Below, one piece after another: positions 50,707 through 62,300 of a stretch of DNA of 64,000 nucleotides. Below the pieces are notes generated by a model. The model was not told the origin of the DNA, made no database searches, and saw only the letters and a list, made by a program, of their open reading frames with translations. Every line of letters begins with the position of its first letter. Position 1 is the first letter of the stretch. Position numbers and translations under genes: made by a program. The stretch covers positions 1-64,000 of the forward strand of contig CAJNOL010000739.1 in assembly GCA_905250125.1 (NCBI GenBank). The letters run 5' to 3'. Source of the stretch: Rotaria sordida (lineage: Eukaryota; Rotifera; Eurotatoria; Philodinida; Philodinidae).

Positions 50707-52724
50707 TCACTTTTTTCTTGAAGTAGATAAAGTTTTGCTTTTTCCCCTTTGCTTTATTCTGAACAACGATTGATAGTTACTAATGATTGACAATGATTTT
50801 CTTTGATTGTAGTCAGCTTTTTTCCTCTTGTCTGAATAGCATTTTGTTATAGTTGTTCATATAAATAAAAATTTGACAGCAATACTTATTATAGAGGGAA
50901 AAATAACTGAAACAATTTCATCAATAGTAAGTTTGTATTAAATTACTTTATAGAAGACACGTTTGCTACACTCTGTGTTGCACTTCTAACTGATATAATC
51001 AGTAATAAAAAAAGATCCATTTAATGATCAGATAATTGATTGTATGAAGTTAATCAATTCACAGTGAATTTGTTTCATTTTGAAACAATTACATATTCAT
51101 ATTCATATATATTTCAATAATCTTTTAAAAAAAACAGACCATTATGTCATAAATGTTTTGATAATACAGACGTTACATATATAATGGAAAAAGGTACCAT
51201 GCAGAATCTCCATGAGCGCATGAAAACTATTCTTATTCTGCTATCATAATGTGTTCTGTTGAACGGTAGAGCAGGCCAGCAGCATCGTCCCATTAGATGT
51301 TCAGCTCTGAAGCAAGTTTCAAATTATCGTCACTAAAAGTCTCACAAAACGAAACTTTATGGAGGGTATATGGGCATCTCTCCAGCTACGCCTTTGTCAT
51401 GATGATATTCAAAAACATGTTTTTTGAATTTCACAGCTGTGACTGAATGCAACTAGATCTGTTATTACCAATCCATGAGATTTATCGAGTGTCATAGTGT
51501 CACATTTGTAGACACTAGAATTTTGTGCAGATTCATACAGCTCTGCTATACCTTCTAGATAAAGTTGCTGCAATGGTATTTTTAGAACAACTTTCGCGTC
51601 CTGTTGGACATCTCTGATATAGTATTTAGATGTCTGCGCACACAATGCAAAGAATTTCATTGTTTTATCTCATTGTGTAGTATTTTTTACGATCTCTATA
51701 AAACAAAATCTATTGTCTAAGATACTAAACTGTTTATCATTGTGTATATCACTTTTATATCTCAAAAAATGATATATATACATAACACAAAAAAATGATG
51801 TTGAAGTCAGAAATTAATCGTTTATAGAACTCAATTTTCTACAAAAAAAATTATCTATACGTAAACTTTAAGTGACTGACTTGGTAATTTTCTTTTCGTT
51901 TCTTTTTTTTTTGTTTTTGTTTAAAATAGAACACTCGAAACAGCAAAAAAAACAGCAGAAAACAAAATTTCATCACAGCAAGAAAGAAGGTAGAGTTTCT
52001 TACACGAAAAACAAAATTATCGAAGTAAAATGCATTTTCAGATGAATATTCTCTTACCAAAAAAAAATATTTAACAAAATCATGTTTGTAAAGTATTACG
52101 CCCGCAATACCTATGAATTATCAAAATGACCTGAGGTTTTTATATAAAATCCCATGTATATAAATCCGTAGAAAAATATTCAAATGGATTGAATTATGTA
52201 TAGTGAATGATTTAATTAAAAAAAAAAGGTAACATCTCATTGGTTATTCTATCATAGATTAATATTATTTTTGATAATAATCATAAGAAAGTATGAACCA
52301 TGTTATAAATTATGTTTTTTTTTCCTTTTACCTTAAAATATATTATCAATTTATGAGTATTTTCTGATCTTCTAAAAACACATCAACGAATAATTATCTT
52401 TAGAAAAACATCAGTCTGGTCTAACAGATATTATTATCGTGAAATTATGAATGTCGTAAAAAATAAAACCCAATTTCGTATGTCTTCATGCATTAACATT
52501 TCTTTTTTTTATTACGACGAAAACCACGTGTTCTTTTTATCGCAGCTACCTATAAGTACGGCTAGTAGTTGTTTTTCTGCGTGGCGTAATTTTGTTTGCG
52601 CATTGATAGGGTAAAACAAACTATGACTCTAGGATGTTTCACATATACTTTTTTTTTTTAAATTTTTATGTTTATATACTCAATTAAACTAATAATAATT
52701 TCAGTTTAAAGATAATTTTTAAAT
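50707..52724. other. Intergenic region upstream of Rel copy D
   Basis: 2 kb without a convincing gene apart from a possible coding remnant on the minus strand (51409-51660). AT-rich, with several homopolymer tracts. A TTTCAG acceptor at 52699-52704 lies 20 nt before the copy D ATG. Confidence 0.4.
51409..51660 (-). pseudogene. Possible coding remnant of unknown family
   Basis: An 83-residue minus-strand frame starting MKFFALCAQTSKYYIRDV has a protein-like composition. After its stop the same frame reads on for 17 residues as EYHHDKGVAGEMPIYPP. It could be a decayed gene fragment. I do not recognise the family and see no flanking exons. Confidence 0.2.
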
Positions 52725-55209
52725 ATGACTCAAGCAATGCCACCACTTCGTCTTATTGCTCAACCAAAAGCATCATATCGAGAACGATATATATGTGAAA
52801 CAGATCGTCGTCGTAATCGAGCTCAGCGTTTTGTTCGTGCTGATAAAAATCCATATCAACTTGTTTATCCAACGATTGAAGTAAAAAAATAAAATAAAAT
52901 CTTTTTTCTTCTTCTTTTGAAGTTTTTTTTCAAAATAGATTCCAAATGAGTGGATAATAAAAAGTCAACAATCATTATATATTCGTTTAACTCTTGTTAC
53001 TGTTCCAAATGAATATGTGCATGTTAGATGTGTACATCCTTATCCAATTGATACAGAAGATATTCATGTTATTAAAGATCCACCGACTAATTCTCTTTAT
53101 TTTCCAATATCAGATGATGAATTATTTATTGGTCAAAAAAGGTAAAATTTTATTTAAAAGAAAATATTTTAAATTAGAATTTTTGTTTTTGGTTATTTTA
53201 TTTTAGTTTTCAATTTACTCAGAAAAAACTCACTAAATATCAATTAAAAAATCATGGACCATTAAGAATTTTTAATTCCGGTAAGAAATTAAATATGGTA
53301 AACTATTTTAAATTTTATTTTATTCTAATGTTTCAAAGATGAAAAAGATATACAACGTCTTGAAGATCCAACAGATTCTAAAAAATTAATCGAAATTTAT
53401 GATTTAAGACATTCGCAATTAGTTTTTTCAATAGCCGTGTTTCAAGATAATATTCAATTACCAGTTATATACGATATTTCCTCTGTCTTTTCACATCAAA
53501 TGACCGCAACTACAACATCAATAAACAATGATAGTAGTTTTCGATGTTCACCTCAAAGTGGTGATTGGCACGGTGGAGAAGAAATTATCATGGTCATTCC
53601 TAAAATTGATAAAAGAAAATGTAATTTTATAATGTGTTTTGACCATATCTCAGTATCATTCAATTAGAGATGTTAACCAGTTGATAAAGCTTGAAAGTCC
53701 GTAGCTATTGAATTTCATTACGATAAAAATACTAGGAAGATAAAAAAGTAGATATTACGTTTAAAACTTAACATTTTCTAGCTATAAACTAACCTTGAGC
53801 AAACTATCTATAGTTCTTGCCTTTGATTCCTCATACGATAATGTATCTGCTAGGTTGTATCATTCAATCGTTGTTCCAGTTTATCTTTGCGTAGGATATG
53901 TTCTAACAATAGGCGGTCTGAGAAGAGCTTGACATCAATTTAGTCTTCGCTCTAGCGACACAATTTGAATATTAGCAAGAAGATGCATCGCCATATCTGA
54001 ACTTTGTAAAATTGTAGGAAAATGCTAGGTTTAAAGAAACTGCTCTTAGTAATATTATAGACTGATAATTATAGTCAAAAGAAGAAGTCTCTTCTTCTTC
54101 TGGTCCATTCTTCGTCAAGACATGAGAAAATAGATTTCTGCAAAAATGAAATCAAATAAAACTTGATTATATTTTTTTCTTTATCAGCTATGCAATATCA
54201 TCAAACATGTGGCAGAAACTTTGTCTGATTTGATTCTTTTCGAAGATCTATTTTTCAATATTTAGGATCAGACATAAAATATCAAACTCTATTAGATGGT
54301 AAATATCCTTAGTAGAAGTGTAGTCAGAGAAGATTTTAATAAAATCATCTATTATGATTATCTGATATTAATTAATTATCTTATTTTATGTTTTTAGCAT
54401 TCACTGTTCGTTTTGTACATCCTTTAATAAATCCAACATCTAGTATTAGTCTCGAATTTCTTGATACAAAAACTATCTTATTTTATACACCACCATGTCC
54501 AGTTCCATTAACAAGAAATAACCCGTCAATATCAATTCCAATTGTTGTTACGCAAAATGGCCTAGAAATTGCGCGAGTTAATTTTGTTTATCGATCATGT
54601 TAGTATTTTTTTTTATCTTTCTTTCTTCGTTTTATCTTTGTCAAGGTTTTTTCTTTTATAGCAAATAAATGTCTGGCTTGTGGTACAAACTTTATTTTTA
54701 AAAATGTTAATTCATCAAATAACAATAAACGATCATTTATAGAATTTAATGAAGCCGATGAAATCAAATTTAATGAACTAGCACGTGATCGAACAAGAAA
54801 AATAGATATCGAACATTCTCATATACGAAATTTAACTAACACAACACAGAAATCGACACCTATCAAATTCAATAATCAATTCGCATTATACGATAATCGT
54901 ATACTAGAAAGAAATATTGATTCAGCATTTAAATTAAATAAACGAACGAGTAATTTTTTCGAACGAAAACCTACTCACGATGAAATATTATTATTAAATC
55001 CTACAGAATTAAATCAAATCAGATCAAGTGAAGCAATTTCTAAGAAACGACCTAAACTTGCTAAACAAGTTGAGAATAAAGGAAATAATTTATTACGTGT
55101 ATTGGCCAGTGTATCCACAAATAATGCTAAAGAGACAATTGAAAATATTGCAACAATATTAGATGATGAAATGAAACGATATTTAATATCAACGTTAAAT
55201 CAAGATTAA
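52725..55209 (+). CDS. NF-kB/Rel protein lacking ankyrin repeats, copy D
   Basis: Six inferred exons (52725-52880, 52939-53141, 53207-53280, 53339-53620, 54398-54598, 54662-55209) give about 487 residues. The Rel homology domain starts almost at the N-terminus (LRLIAQPKASYRERYICE, loop Cys kept), with LYIRLTLVTV after it. The IPT domain (about 211-303) has GDWHGGEEIIMVIP and LFYTPPCPVPL. A CLACG motif follows, then a 180-residue tail with KKRPKL, a likely NLS. The tail ends in GNNLLRVLASVSTNNAKETIENIATILDD, which aligns with one ankyrin segment of copies A and C, so the repeats were lost or never extended. The N-terminal region of the other copies is missing. Without an ankyrin inhibitor it could be a constitutively active or dimer-partner form. 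Confidence 0.85.
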
Positions 55210-57586
55210 CATTAATCTGAATAAGTCATAGAAAAAAAAAACATGATCATGTACAGAGTATTCATCTTTTGGAATGTAGTTTAGATGTTTGCATTAATAA
55301 CTTGTAGAAAAGAATATTTTCATTTGATATTTTATTTTTGAAATTTTGTGTTTTTTTTAAATCTTGTATGAAATAAAAAGAAATCTGATACAGTAAATTA
55401 TGATTATACATCTGTTTTTCATAAAGAATTTTTCTTATCGAATATAGCGAACTAATTTTTCTGTTGAGTTCGAATGCAAAAATTAATTTTATGTCAATAA
55501 ACTCTCATCCTGATATCCCTAAAGGTTTCTTAAACTCACAGGTATTTTAGATATAAATAGTGAAAAATTTCAGTCAATATCTTTTGATCGACGAGGCCTA
55601 AATTATATATTTCATACAAATTACAACTATTATTTAATTTGAATTAGTTCAAAAATAAGTAAGTAAAAGCAAAATTCTTGAATACAAAGCTTTAATGATA
55701 CCATAGAATATTATGAACTAAAAGAAAAAATTGCATTACATCAACATTATAAAAGATATTTATTGACAATATCAAATATTAGTACTAAGCAAGGACAATA
55801 TCACAATTAATTGTGGTGGAAGAAAACAAAACACACAGATCTATTCAAATGATAACAGTAAAAACCAATGAAAGTAAGAAAGTCTTATAATTATATTAAT
55901 TAATTATAAATTCAATTATTTCGAAGTATCATGTAAAAATCCTTTTAAAAAAATTCACCTTTAAAACAACAGTTGTGCGATAACATGAAGAACTCGACAC
56001 ATTCCATTATGAATCATAGTTTAGCAAATATGATTTTCGCGGATTTTTAAAATGCTTGCTGACAGTTTTTTATTTTGTTCTTTTATCGTTATATCAATAA
56101 AAATTGTCTGAAGTGCTTGCCAAGATAAAATACATCATATAACATACTTCAAAAAATATTCCCTGGTAATATTAAAGGTCACAAAACTTCAAAACACCAA
56201 TCACTATAATTTATAACTAGAAAATATTTACTATTTTAGTTGTAGATAAATATAGCTGACAACATATTGATATTAAAACAGCTAAGTAATTATTTATACG
56301 CGGAATAGAATGGATAATTTAGCATTCGCAAATAAGTAATAAAATCTTACTAAGATTTTTTTTTTAATTATTTCGCATCTACAATACTTGTTCTATGTGA
56401 TGTTTTCATGACAATAGAGATTGATGTGAACGAAATATTTTGAAGTACAGAATAGAATCAACAGAATGAGAAATTTCGTCTTTTTTTTCTGTTTCTATTA
56501 ATAAATATATTATCAACAAGCAGACCTATATTCGCTTTTTCTTTTTCCACCTTTAACTATTTCTTTTGCTGACAGAATCAAAACAATCATTTATTTGTTC
56601 TTAGACTATTGAATAAAGATTACAAACAAGTGAAAAGATGATTTATATCAACTAAAGATGATTGTAGGAAAATAAGTTTTGTTTTCATAATTTAACTTAT
56701 ATTAGACATTGATTAGTTATTAAATAGTATTTTAAAACAAGAACTTATTCATGAGGTGTGCATTTTTATTTTTCATTCAGATTATTATTCGTCTTGTTTT
56801 CTCCCCTGTTAAGTTTTGATGAAAAAAAAACAATTAAAAAAGATAATCAATTATGATAAACTATTGACAGAAAACTACCATATGAGAATTCTTCAATGAT
56901 AAGAGTTATACAATTTTAGACAAATAAGACATTGTAAAAGTACCAGCAAGTTATACAGATTTCTTTTTTGAAAATAATTTCTCCTGAATTTTTTAGACTG
57001 TTGGCAAGATTTTAAGTTTTTCTAATAGCCATAAATGTATTACTATTGAGTAAATAATCAATATTTTGATCTGACCTTCTCTAAACTAACGTATTCAGTA
57101 TAAAAATGAACGTAAAAACAGTAGCTAGAGGAGGGAGGAACGTCGATGTATAGAGAAAATCAATGGGCTCCAATAACATGGTTATAATATTTTCATTTTT
57201 CATTTAAAAAAGAAATTTCTTCATAAGATATCTGTCTGGTTTCATATCCTATCGATTAATGAAAAAAATTTCTCACAACCTTTTGAGTACATCCATCTAA
57301 AAGTGTTCTTTGAGCATTACTGTTCAAGTATATATTTATCCCATTTGGATCCAACGTATCATCGCGCTGATGTCATTGTGGTAAATGTTTTAATCTTAGT
57401 CATTTTGTGAAACAAGATATAAAAGGAATGTTGAAATATATAGGATGAAAATTTGGATCCGTTCTCCCGCCTCTTTGTTACGTCGTGAATCTTGTATGAA
57501 GTACAATTGTTCAATATGCCAGGTGCCACAATGATAATCATGGCAAATGGCAAGAATGAGAGAAAATCAAAATTGAATGTGAAAAA
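55210..57586. other. Gene-poor region downstream of the Rel cluster
   Basis: 2.4 kb of AT-rich DNA in which I see no gene. The stretch 57380-57480 resembles the 8900-8970 sequence in NELFA intron 6 (for example aaaggaatgttgaaatat against aaaggagtgttgaagtat), so both belong to a dispersed repeat. Confidence 0.4.
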
Positions 57587-57594
57587 GGCCCAAC

Positions 57595-58224
57595 CAGTGT
57601 TTTATCCAGGATTTTTTGGTATGTTAAACCTCAGCTTCAGAGCATGGGATCCAGATGAGACTTATGGAGGATGATATTGGAGCTAAATGATGAGGTTTTA
57701 TGAAAAAATTTTTGTGATTGGAGTTTGCGAAAAGAAAATAATTTTTTTGCTTGCCCCCTCCCGGGAAATTTGTTTTGCTGTTTGTAGTATTCCATTTTTT
57801 AGAATGCCATAATCAGCTACATGGAATTTCACCGACAGATTTCAAATTTCATCGAAAAATAAGCATCCGTTCAGGAGTTATAACGTTTTGAAAGTTTTTC
57901 AGATGCTGCAAAAATTTTAGCAAGATTTCAAAACGTTATAACTCCTGAACGGATGCTTATTTTTCGATGAAATTTGAAATCTGTCGGTGAAATTCCATGT
58001 AGCTGATTATGGCATTCTAAAAAATGGAATACTACAAACAGCAAAACAAATTTCCCGGGAGGGGGCAAGCAAAAAAATTATTTTCTTTTCGCAAACTCCA
58101 ATCACAAAAATTTTTTCATAAAACCTCATTATTTAGCTCCAATATCATCCTCCATAAGTCTCATCTGAATCCCATGCTCTGAAGCTGAGATTTAGCATAC
58201 CAAAAAATCCTGGATAAAACACTG
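57595..58224. mobile_element. hAT-type MITE, nearly perfect 630-bp hairpin
   Basis: The ends CAGTGTTTTATCC and GGATAAAACACTG are flanked by an 8-bp duplication with one mismatch (ggcccaac 57587-57594, gtcccaac 58225-58232). The arms are about 305 bp and differ by only a handful of substitutions, around a loop of roughly 20 bp. The small frame at 57492-57674 crosses the left end and is not a gene. The high arm identity means a young insertion or ongoing arm correction. Confidence 0.85.
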
Positions 58225-58232
58225 GTCCCAAC

Positions 58233-59049
58233 GATATATTTAATAATCAGACAGATAAGGTAACGAGCGAAGACAGTGGAGAATGTGAGAGAAGAAGGAG
58301 AATAAAAGTGAATGAAGAGAAAAATATCAATAAAAGTGAATGTAACTAATGAAAAACGAAAATTATATCAACACCAAAATATAAAGTGCGGACAACAAGA
58401 GAAGGAGCGAAATTACAGAACGAAACAAATGCACATACATAATAAGTATCAAAAGAAAACATCAGTGACAGTTGTGCCATCACATTCCCCATTCCAGACC
58501 CTGACAAACATTTCTAATTAGCAAGTTATTTATATATCGTGAGTATATTTTTAATGACTCAATAATAAGCAAAACCATCGACACATTAGAAGACTCGGAG
58601 TCTTCTATTCTGTCTTATCGTACACAAGTTATAACGGGAGGTCTTCTATTATGTCCTTCAAAAAAGTCATATTTTTTGGCAGTCTCACCAACAACCTTTA
58701 ACTTTTATTCATTTTTATTAGATACATCATTAGTAAACGATTTTCATTAATTGCACACCCGTAGAATGAGAAAGAAACAGATGTTATTCCGTAAAAAACA
58801 AAAAAAGAGGCCGTCATTGATAATATATGCTCTTAGAATAATACAGTCAATGTATCATAACATCTTAGTACAATGTCCAATAGCATTCTTTGTTCGACAG
58901 AATAAAACCTGCCACTAGCAACATTTAACCTCCTCAATAACTAAATAACTGGAAACAAAGGAAAATTAATTTTTTTTTGTCAGACCTATTTAAGTCAGTT
59001 GCTGATGTTGAGATTTGATTAGTATTGATAGAATTCGTTCACAGTAGAA
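58233..59049. other. Intergenic DNA without genes
   Basis: AT-rich. Contains an agaagactcggagtcttct hairpin near 58588 and a related gtcttctattatg block near 58640, similar to the 29468 hairpin. No coding sequence is evident. Confidence 0.4.
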
Positions 59050-59233
59050 TCTACCACTAATGTTCATTTCAGAGTTAAGTGGACATGAACATTTTTTCAA
59101 TAGCTTTACAACAAAAAGAGGGATAGAAGTTGAGTTTTTAGCACTATCAAGACTTGACATTGTTCCATCCTTTTACAAAGTTAAAGAAAAATTCCAGTCA
59201 CTTTTCTTCTGAGATACATCCTTAGTTTTAAAG
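59050..59233. repeat. Left inverted arm of the 59-63 kb composite structure
   Basis: Imperfect reverse complement of 62558-62745. Shared blocks include gacttgacattgttc, agtcacttttcttctgag and catccttagttttaaag. Between the arms lie two telomeric-repeat junctions and a gene. Confidence 0.75.
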
Positions 59234-59948
59234 ATGATCCTAATCGTTTTTGAAAACAATGTGCCTTCTCAACTATAATATAATGGACAGATAGTCTGGC
59301 TTCTCCTCTATCGATCCATACAAGGCCAAACTCGCTAACTATTTCCGTTCTAAAAATGTAAAGATTATACTGAAGACTACTCATCAAATTTCTTTAAAAT
59401 CTGAGCAGTTAACAAATATTTCCTTCTATAAGTTTTTACTTATCCTTCGATTTTGTGATATGTTTTATTAACCTTCAAATTTCTTTTTTGGTACTAAAAA
59501 CATCATCAAGAGACATACATTGAATTTATTTTAATGATAATGAATCAATATATTCAGTTAGCTCTCTTCAAATCTTATTTTATTGGTATTTTTATCAAAA
59601 TGATTTTCTGAATTGAAATCGGTGAACCGACAAGAATTTAAAGATAATATAAGTATAACTTGAGAAAACCGAGTTTTATTTCAATATATAAAGAGAAATG
59701 CAGTCATAATGAAAAATTTTTCTTTTTTCTAATTTTTTCTATTATTTATTTAATTGTAACAGTAATAAATAGAATTTTCGACCATTGACTGTTAGTAACA
59801 AGCTGGTGAAAGCGGTCATCATCAGTATAATATCCAAATACAACAATAACTAGTTAAATCCATATTCCATAATCATATCTAAATTCATAATTTAAATTCA
59901 TAATTTAAATCCATAATCTAATACAAGACTTAAGACCAAAAAAGAGAA

Positions 59949-60167
59949 GGGTGTGGGTGTGGATGTGGGTGTGGGTGTGGGTGTGTGGCTGTGGGGGTGT
60001 GGGTGTGGGTGGGTGTGGGTAGGTGTGGGTGTGGGTGGGCGTGGGTGGGTGTGGGCGTGGGTGGGTGTGGGTAGGTGTGGGTGTGGGTGGGTGTGGGCGT
60101 GGGTGCGGATATGGGTGTGGATCTTGTTTTTCATACTCACATCCACACCCACACCAACACCCACACC
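59949..60167. repeat. Convergent telomeric-type arrays: (TGTGGG)n-spacer-(CCCACA)n, copy 1
   Basis: G-rich units run from 59949 to 60120 (tgtggg with ggtgggtgtggg variants). The 20-nt spacer atcttgtttttcatactcac is at 60121-60140 and C-rich units at 60141-60167. This head-to-head arrangement is what an end-to-end telomere junction looks like. The same spacer recurs in the second array. Gly-Val or His-Pro frames here are by-products. Confidence 0.75.
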
Positions 60168-60179
60168 TTCAGGTGCTTC

Positions 60180-60910
60180 TTAATTTTGCATTGACGCTGA
60201 ACAAATACCAGTATTAGCTGGAACTGTTGCAACTGCTTGGTTTTGTTGTTGTTCAGTATTTGTCGAAATAGAAGCTTCTTGTTGTTCAGTATTTCTCGAA
60301 CTAAAAGGTTGTTGTTGTCTTTGAGCAGGATGTGCAGCTGCTTTAATAACACGAGCACCACGTAACCAAGGATTTGATAATGGATCAGTAATTTCAACAT
60401 GTGGTATTGTTGTATTGTCTATATAAAAGAAAAAAAGTAGAGAATAGAAAACTTTTTTTCAATACTTTGATTGTCATTAAATAATTGTGGAAATATTTTA
60501 TGACCAAATTGTTCTGCTGATGTTGAATGAATTAGTTCTTGTGCATTATTATAAGTATAAAAAGCATTTAAAGAACATGGCACGCCTATCTATTGAAAAA
60601 AAAGTAACAGCTTAATAATAATATTTTAAATAAAATGTCGAATTATTTTATCATTTTTTTTATTACTATTCACCTGAATATTTCTTTTACGATAATGAGA
60701 ACGTTCAGCGCCATTATTTAATTTATTTAATTGATCTGGCGGCAAATTTTTAATCATGTGGCCTATTGTCACGTCCTGATAAAGTTGTATGCTTGTTATT
60801 TTCTTTTTTAAATTTTCTACATTTGCAAACTCCTGGGAAAATTCTGCTGACCTTAAATTACCAATTGCTTTATCTCCTATACGATGTAACTCTTCTAAAG
60901 GATCATCCAT
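60180..60910 (-). CDS. Unrecognised three-exon protein
   Basis: Three inferred exons on the minus strand (60674-60910, 60466-60589, 60180-60418) join in frame to about 199 residues with consistent GT-AG sites. The protein starts MDDPLEELHRIGDKAIG and includes VTIGHMIKNLPPDQLNKL, a middle part with LIHSTSAEQFGHKIFPQLF, and NPWLRGARVIKAAAHPAQ, then a Gln-rich tail. No signal peptide or membrane segment is visible. I do not recognise the family. The stop codon lies 13 bp from the telomeric-type array, and a poly-G run (about 60929-60944) lies just upstream of the start, so the 5' end could be truncated. The frame could also begin further upstream. Codon use resembles the other genes here. Confidence 0.55.
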
Positions 60911-60928
60911 AAAGGATATCTGATCAGA

Positions 60929-60944
60929 GGGGGGGGGGGGGGGG
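60929..60944. repeat. Poly-G tract
   Basis: An uninterrupted G run on the plus strand directly upstream of the minus-strand gene. The DNA from 60945 to 61649 holds no recognisable gene; its short frames lack splice context. Confidence 0.8.
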
Positions 60945-61653
60945 ATTATCAAAAATCGGACAAGTTCGGACCAGTATTTCTGATCGATTTATGGTTAGGG
61001 GAGGACAAAGTCTGGCAGAAAGTACTTTCATCCAACTTTACGGAAAACACAAGAAAAATGGTAAAATGTACATTTTCTGCAAAATTTTTTCCTCTCTTCC
61101 CTAAACTTTCATTTCCCAAAAATCGGTTTTGGCTTCAGAGATCCCGAAAACTCCAATCTGAAGACTTTTTCCATAGCACAGATGGGTGTCTTCGGACGCT
61201 CATGGCACAGTCACACAGGACAATGCTCACAGACTTCTGTGGTCCACAGTATCGTCCCCAAATTCATGTACCTATCCAAATTTTTTCCAGAAACTCTGCA
61301 AAATTTCGCAGAAACTATTTCAAATTTTTGGCAAAAAGTCTCCAAATTTGGTAGGTAAGCACCTCCATCGCCCCGCCCCATAATCGGGCACCTGATCTGG
61401 ATAGAGGGGAGGAAGGTCAGCGGCATCCAGACGTCCGAACGCTCATTAAAAATTTTTGCAACAGTTTTCGCAAAACTTTCAAGTAAAATTATTTTTCAGA
61501 CAGCATTTGAAAAAGAAAAATCCATCAGAATTCCACGAAGCATTATCTCGACATAACCAGCTGCCATTTATCTAGCGTAAAAAAGGATTTGAGCTAACAA
61601 ATATAACGAAAAATGTCTGTCTAGTCATAAATTCATGAACGACAGATTATTAA

Positions 61654-62300
61654 CCCTTTCACAGCGATAGGACCCACCGGTGGGTCCCACTATAGTGGGT
61701 GTACCATAATGAATGGCCAGTTTTTGTATTTATTTATTTTTATCATCTAGTACGTTTATTTTAAAAACAAAATATGCCATAAGATGCAGCGTGAAAAGCT
61801 TTACAATATAGATAATATCGCGTATTTTACAGTTGCACTTTTTGTTTTCAAAATGAGCAAAATTCTGTGCGACCAATTTTCACCTTTGCGAAAACTTCAT
61901 TTATTCTACAAGAACGAGAATTTTCTTCTTTCTTATTTCCTCCTTTTATCACCTAATGTTTTCTTTAAAAAAATTCATATATATAGAAGATGCAGCGTGA
62001 AAAGCTCTACGATCTACAAAGGCCTATTTTAATTGTGCACTTTTTTTGGTTTAAAAAAAATCAAGTTTCTGTGCGATCAATTGTCGTAAGGTTGAAAATT
62101 GGTCACGCAGAATTTTGCTCATTTCGAAAACAAAGAGTGCAACTATAAAATCAGCGGTATTATCTATATTGTAAAGCTTTTCACGCTGCATGTTATGGCA
62201 TATTTTGTTTTTAAAATAAACGTACTAGATGATAAAAATAAATAAACACAAAAGCTGGTCATTCATTATGGTACACCCGCTACAGTGGGGCCCACCAGTG
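61654..62300. mobile_element. TTAA-flanked foldback element, right end missing
   Basis: The left end is CCCTTTCACAGCG preceded by TTAA (61650-61653), then the palindrome ggacccaccggtgggtcc. The arms (about 61654-61890 and 62090-62300) are inverted copies sharing gtaccataatgaatg, catctagtacgttta and gcagcgtgaaaagct. The right arm stops at ccaccagtggtgg, about 20 bp short of the expected CCCTTT end and TTAA. The TGTGGG array begins at that point. This fits a piggyBac-like MITE that lost its right tip. Confidence 0.7.

Noticed and set aside
54266-54299. Extra exon in intron 4 of Rel copy D (acceptor atatttag, donor gtaaat)
   Set aside because: In the required phase it creates a TGA at the junction, so it is not part of the main coding path; a poison exon cannot be excluded.
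59898-60183. Gly-Val and His-Pro frames around the telomeric-type arrays (also 62266-62611)
   Set aside because: All are six-base repeat translations on both strands.
61058-61383. Overlapping frames of 65-98 residues
   Set aside because: No recognisable motifs or splice signals; sequence repeats the tttttccagaaactc-type words typical of non-coding repeats here.
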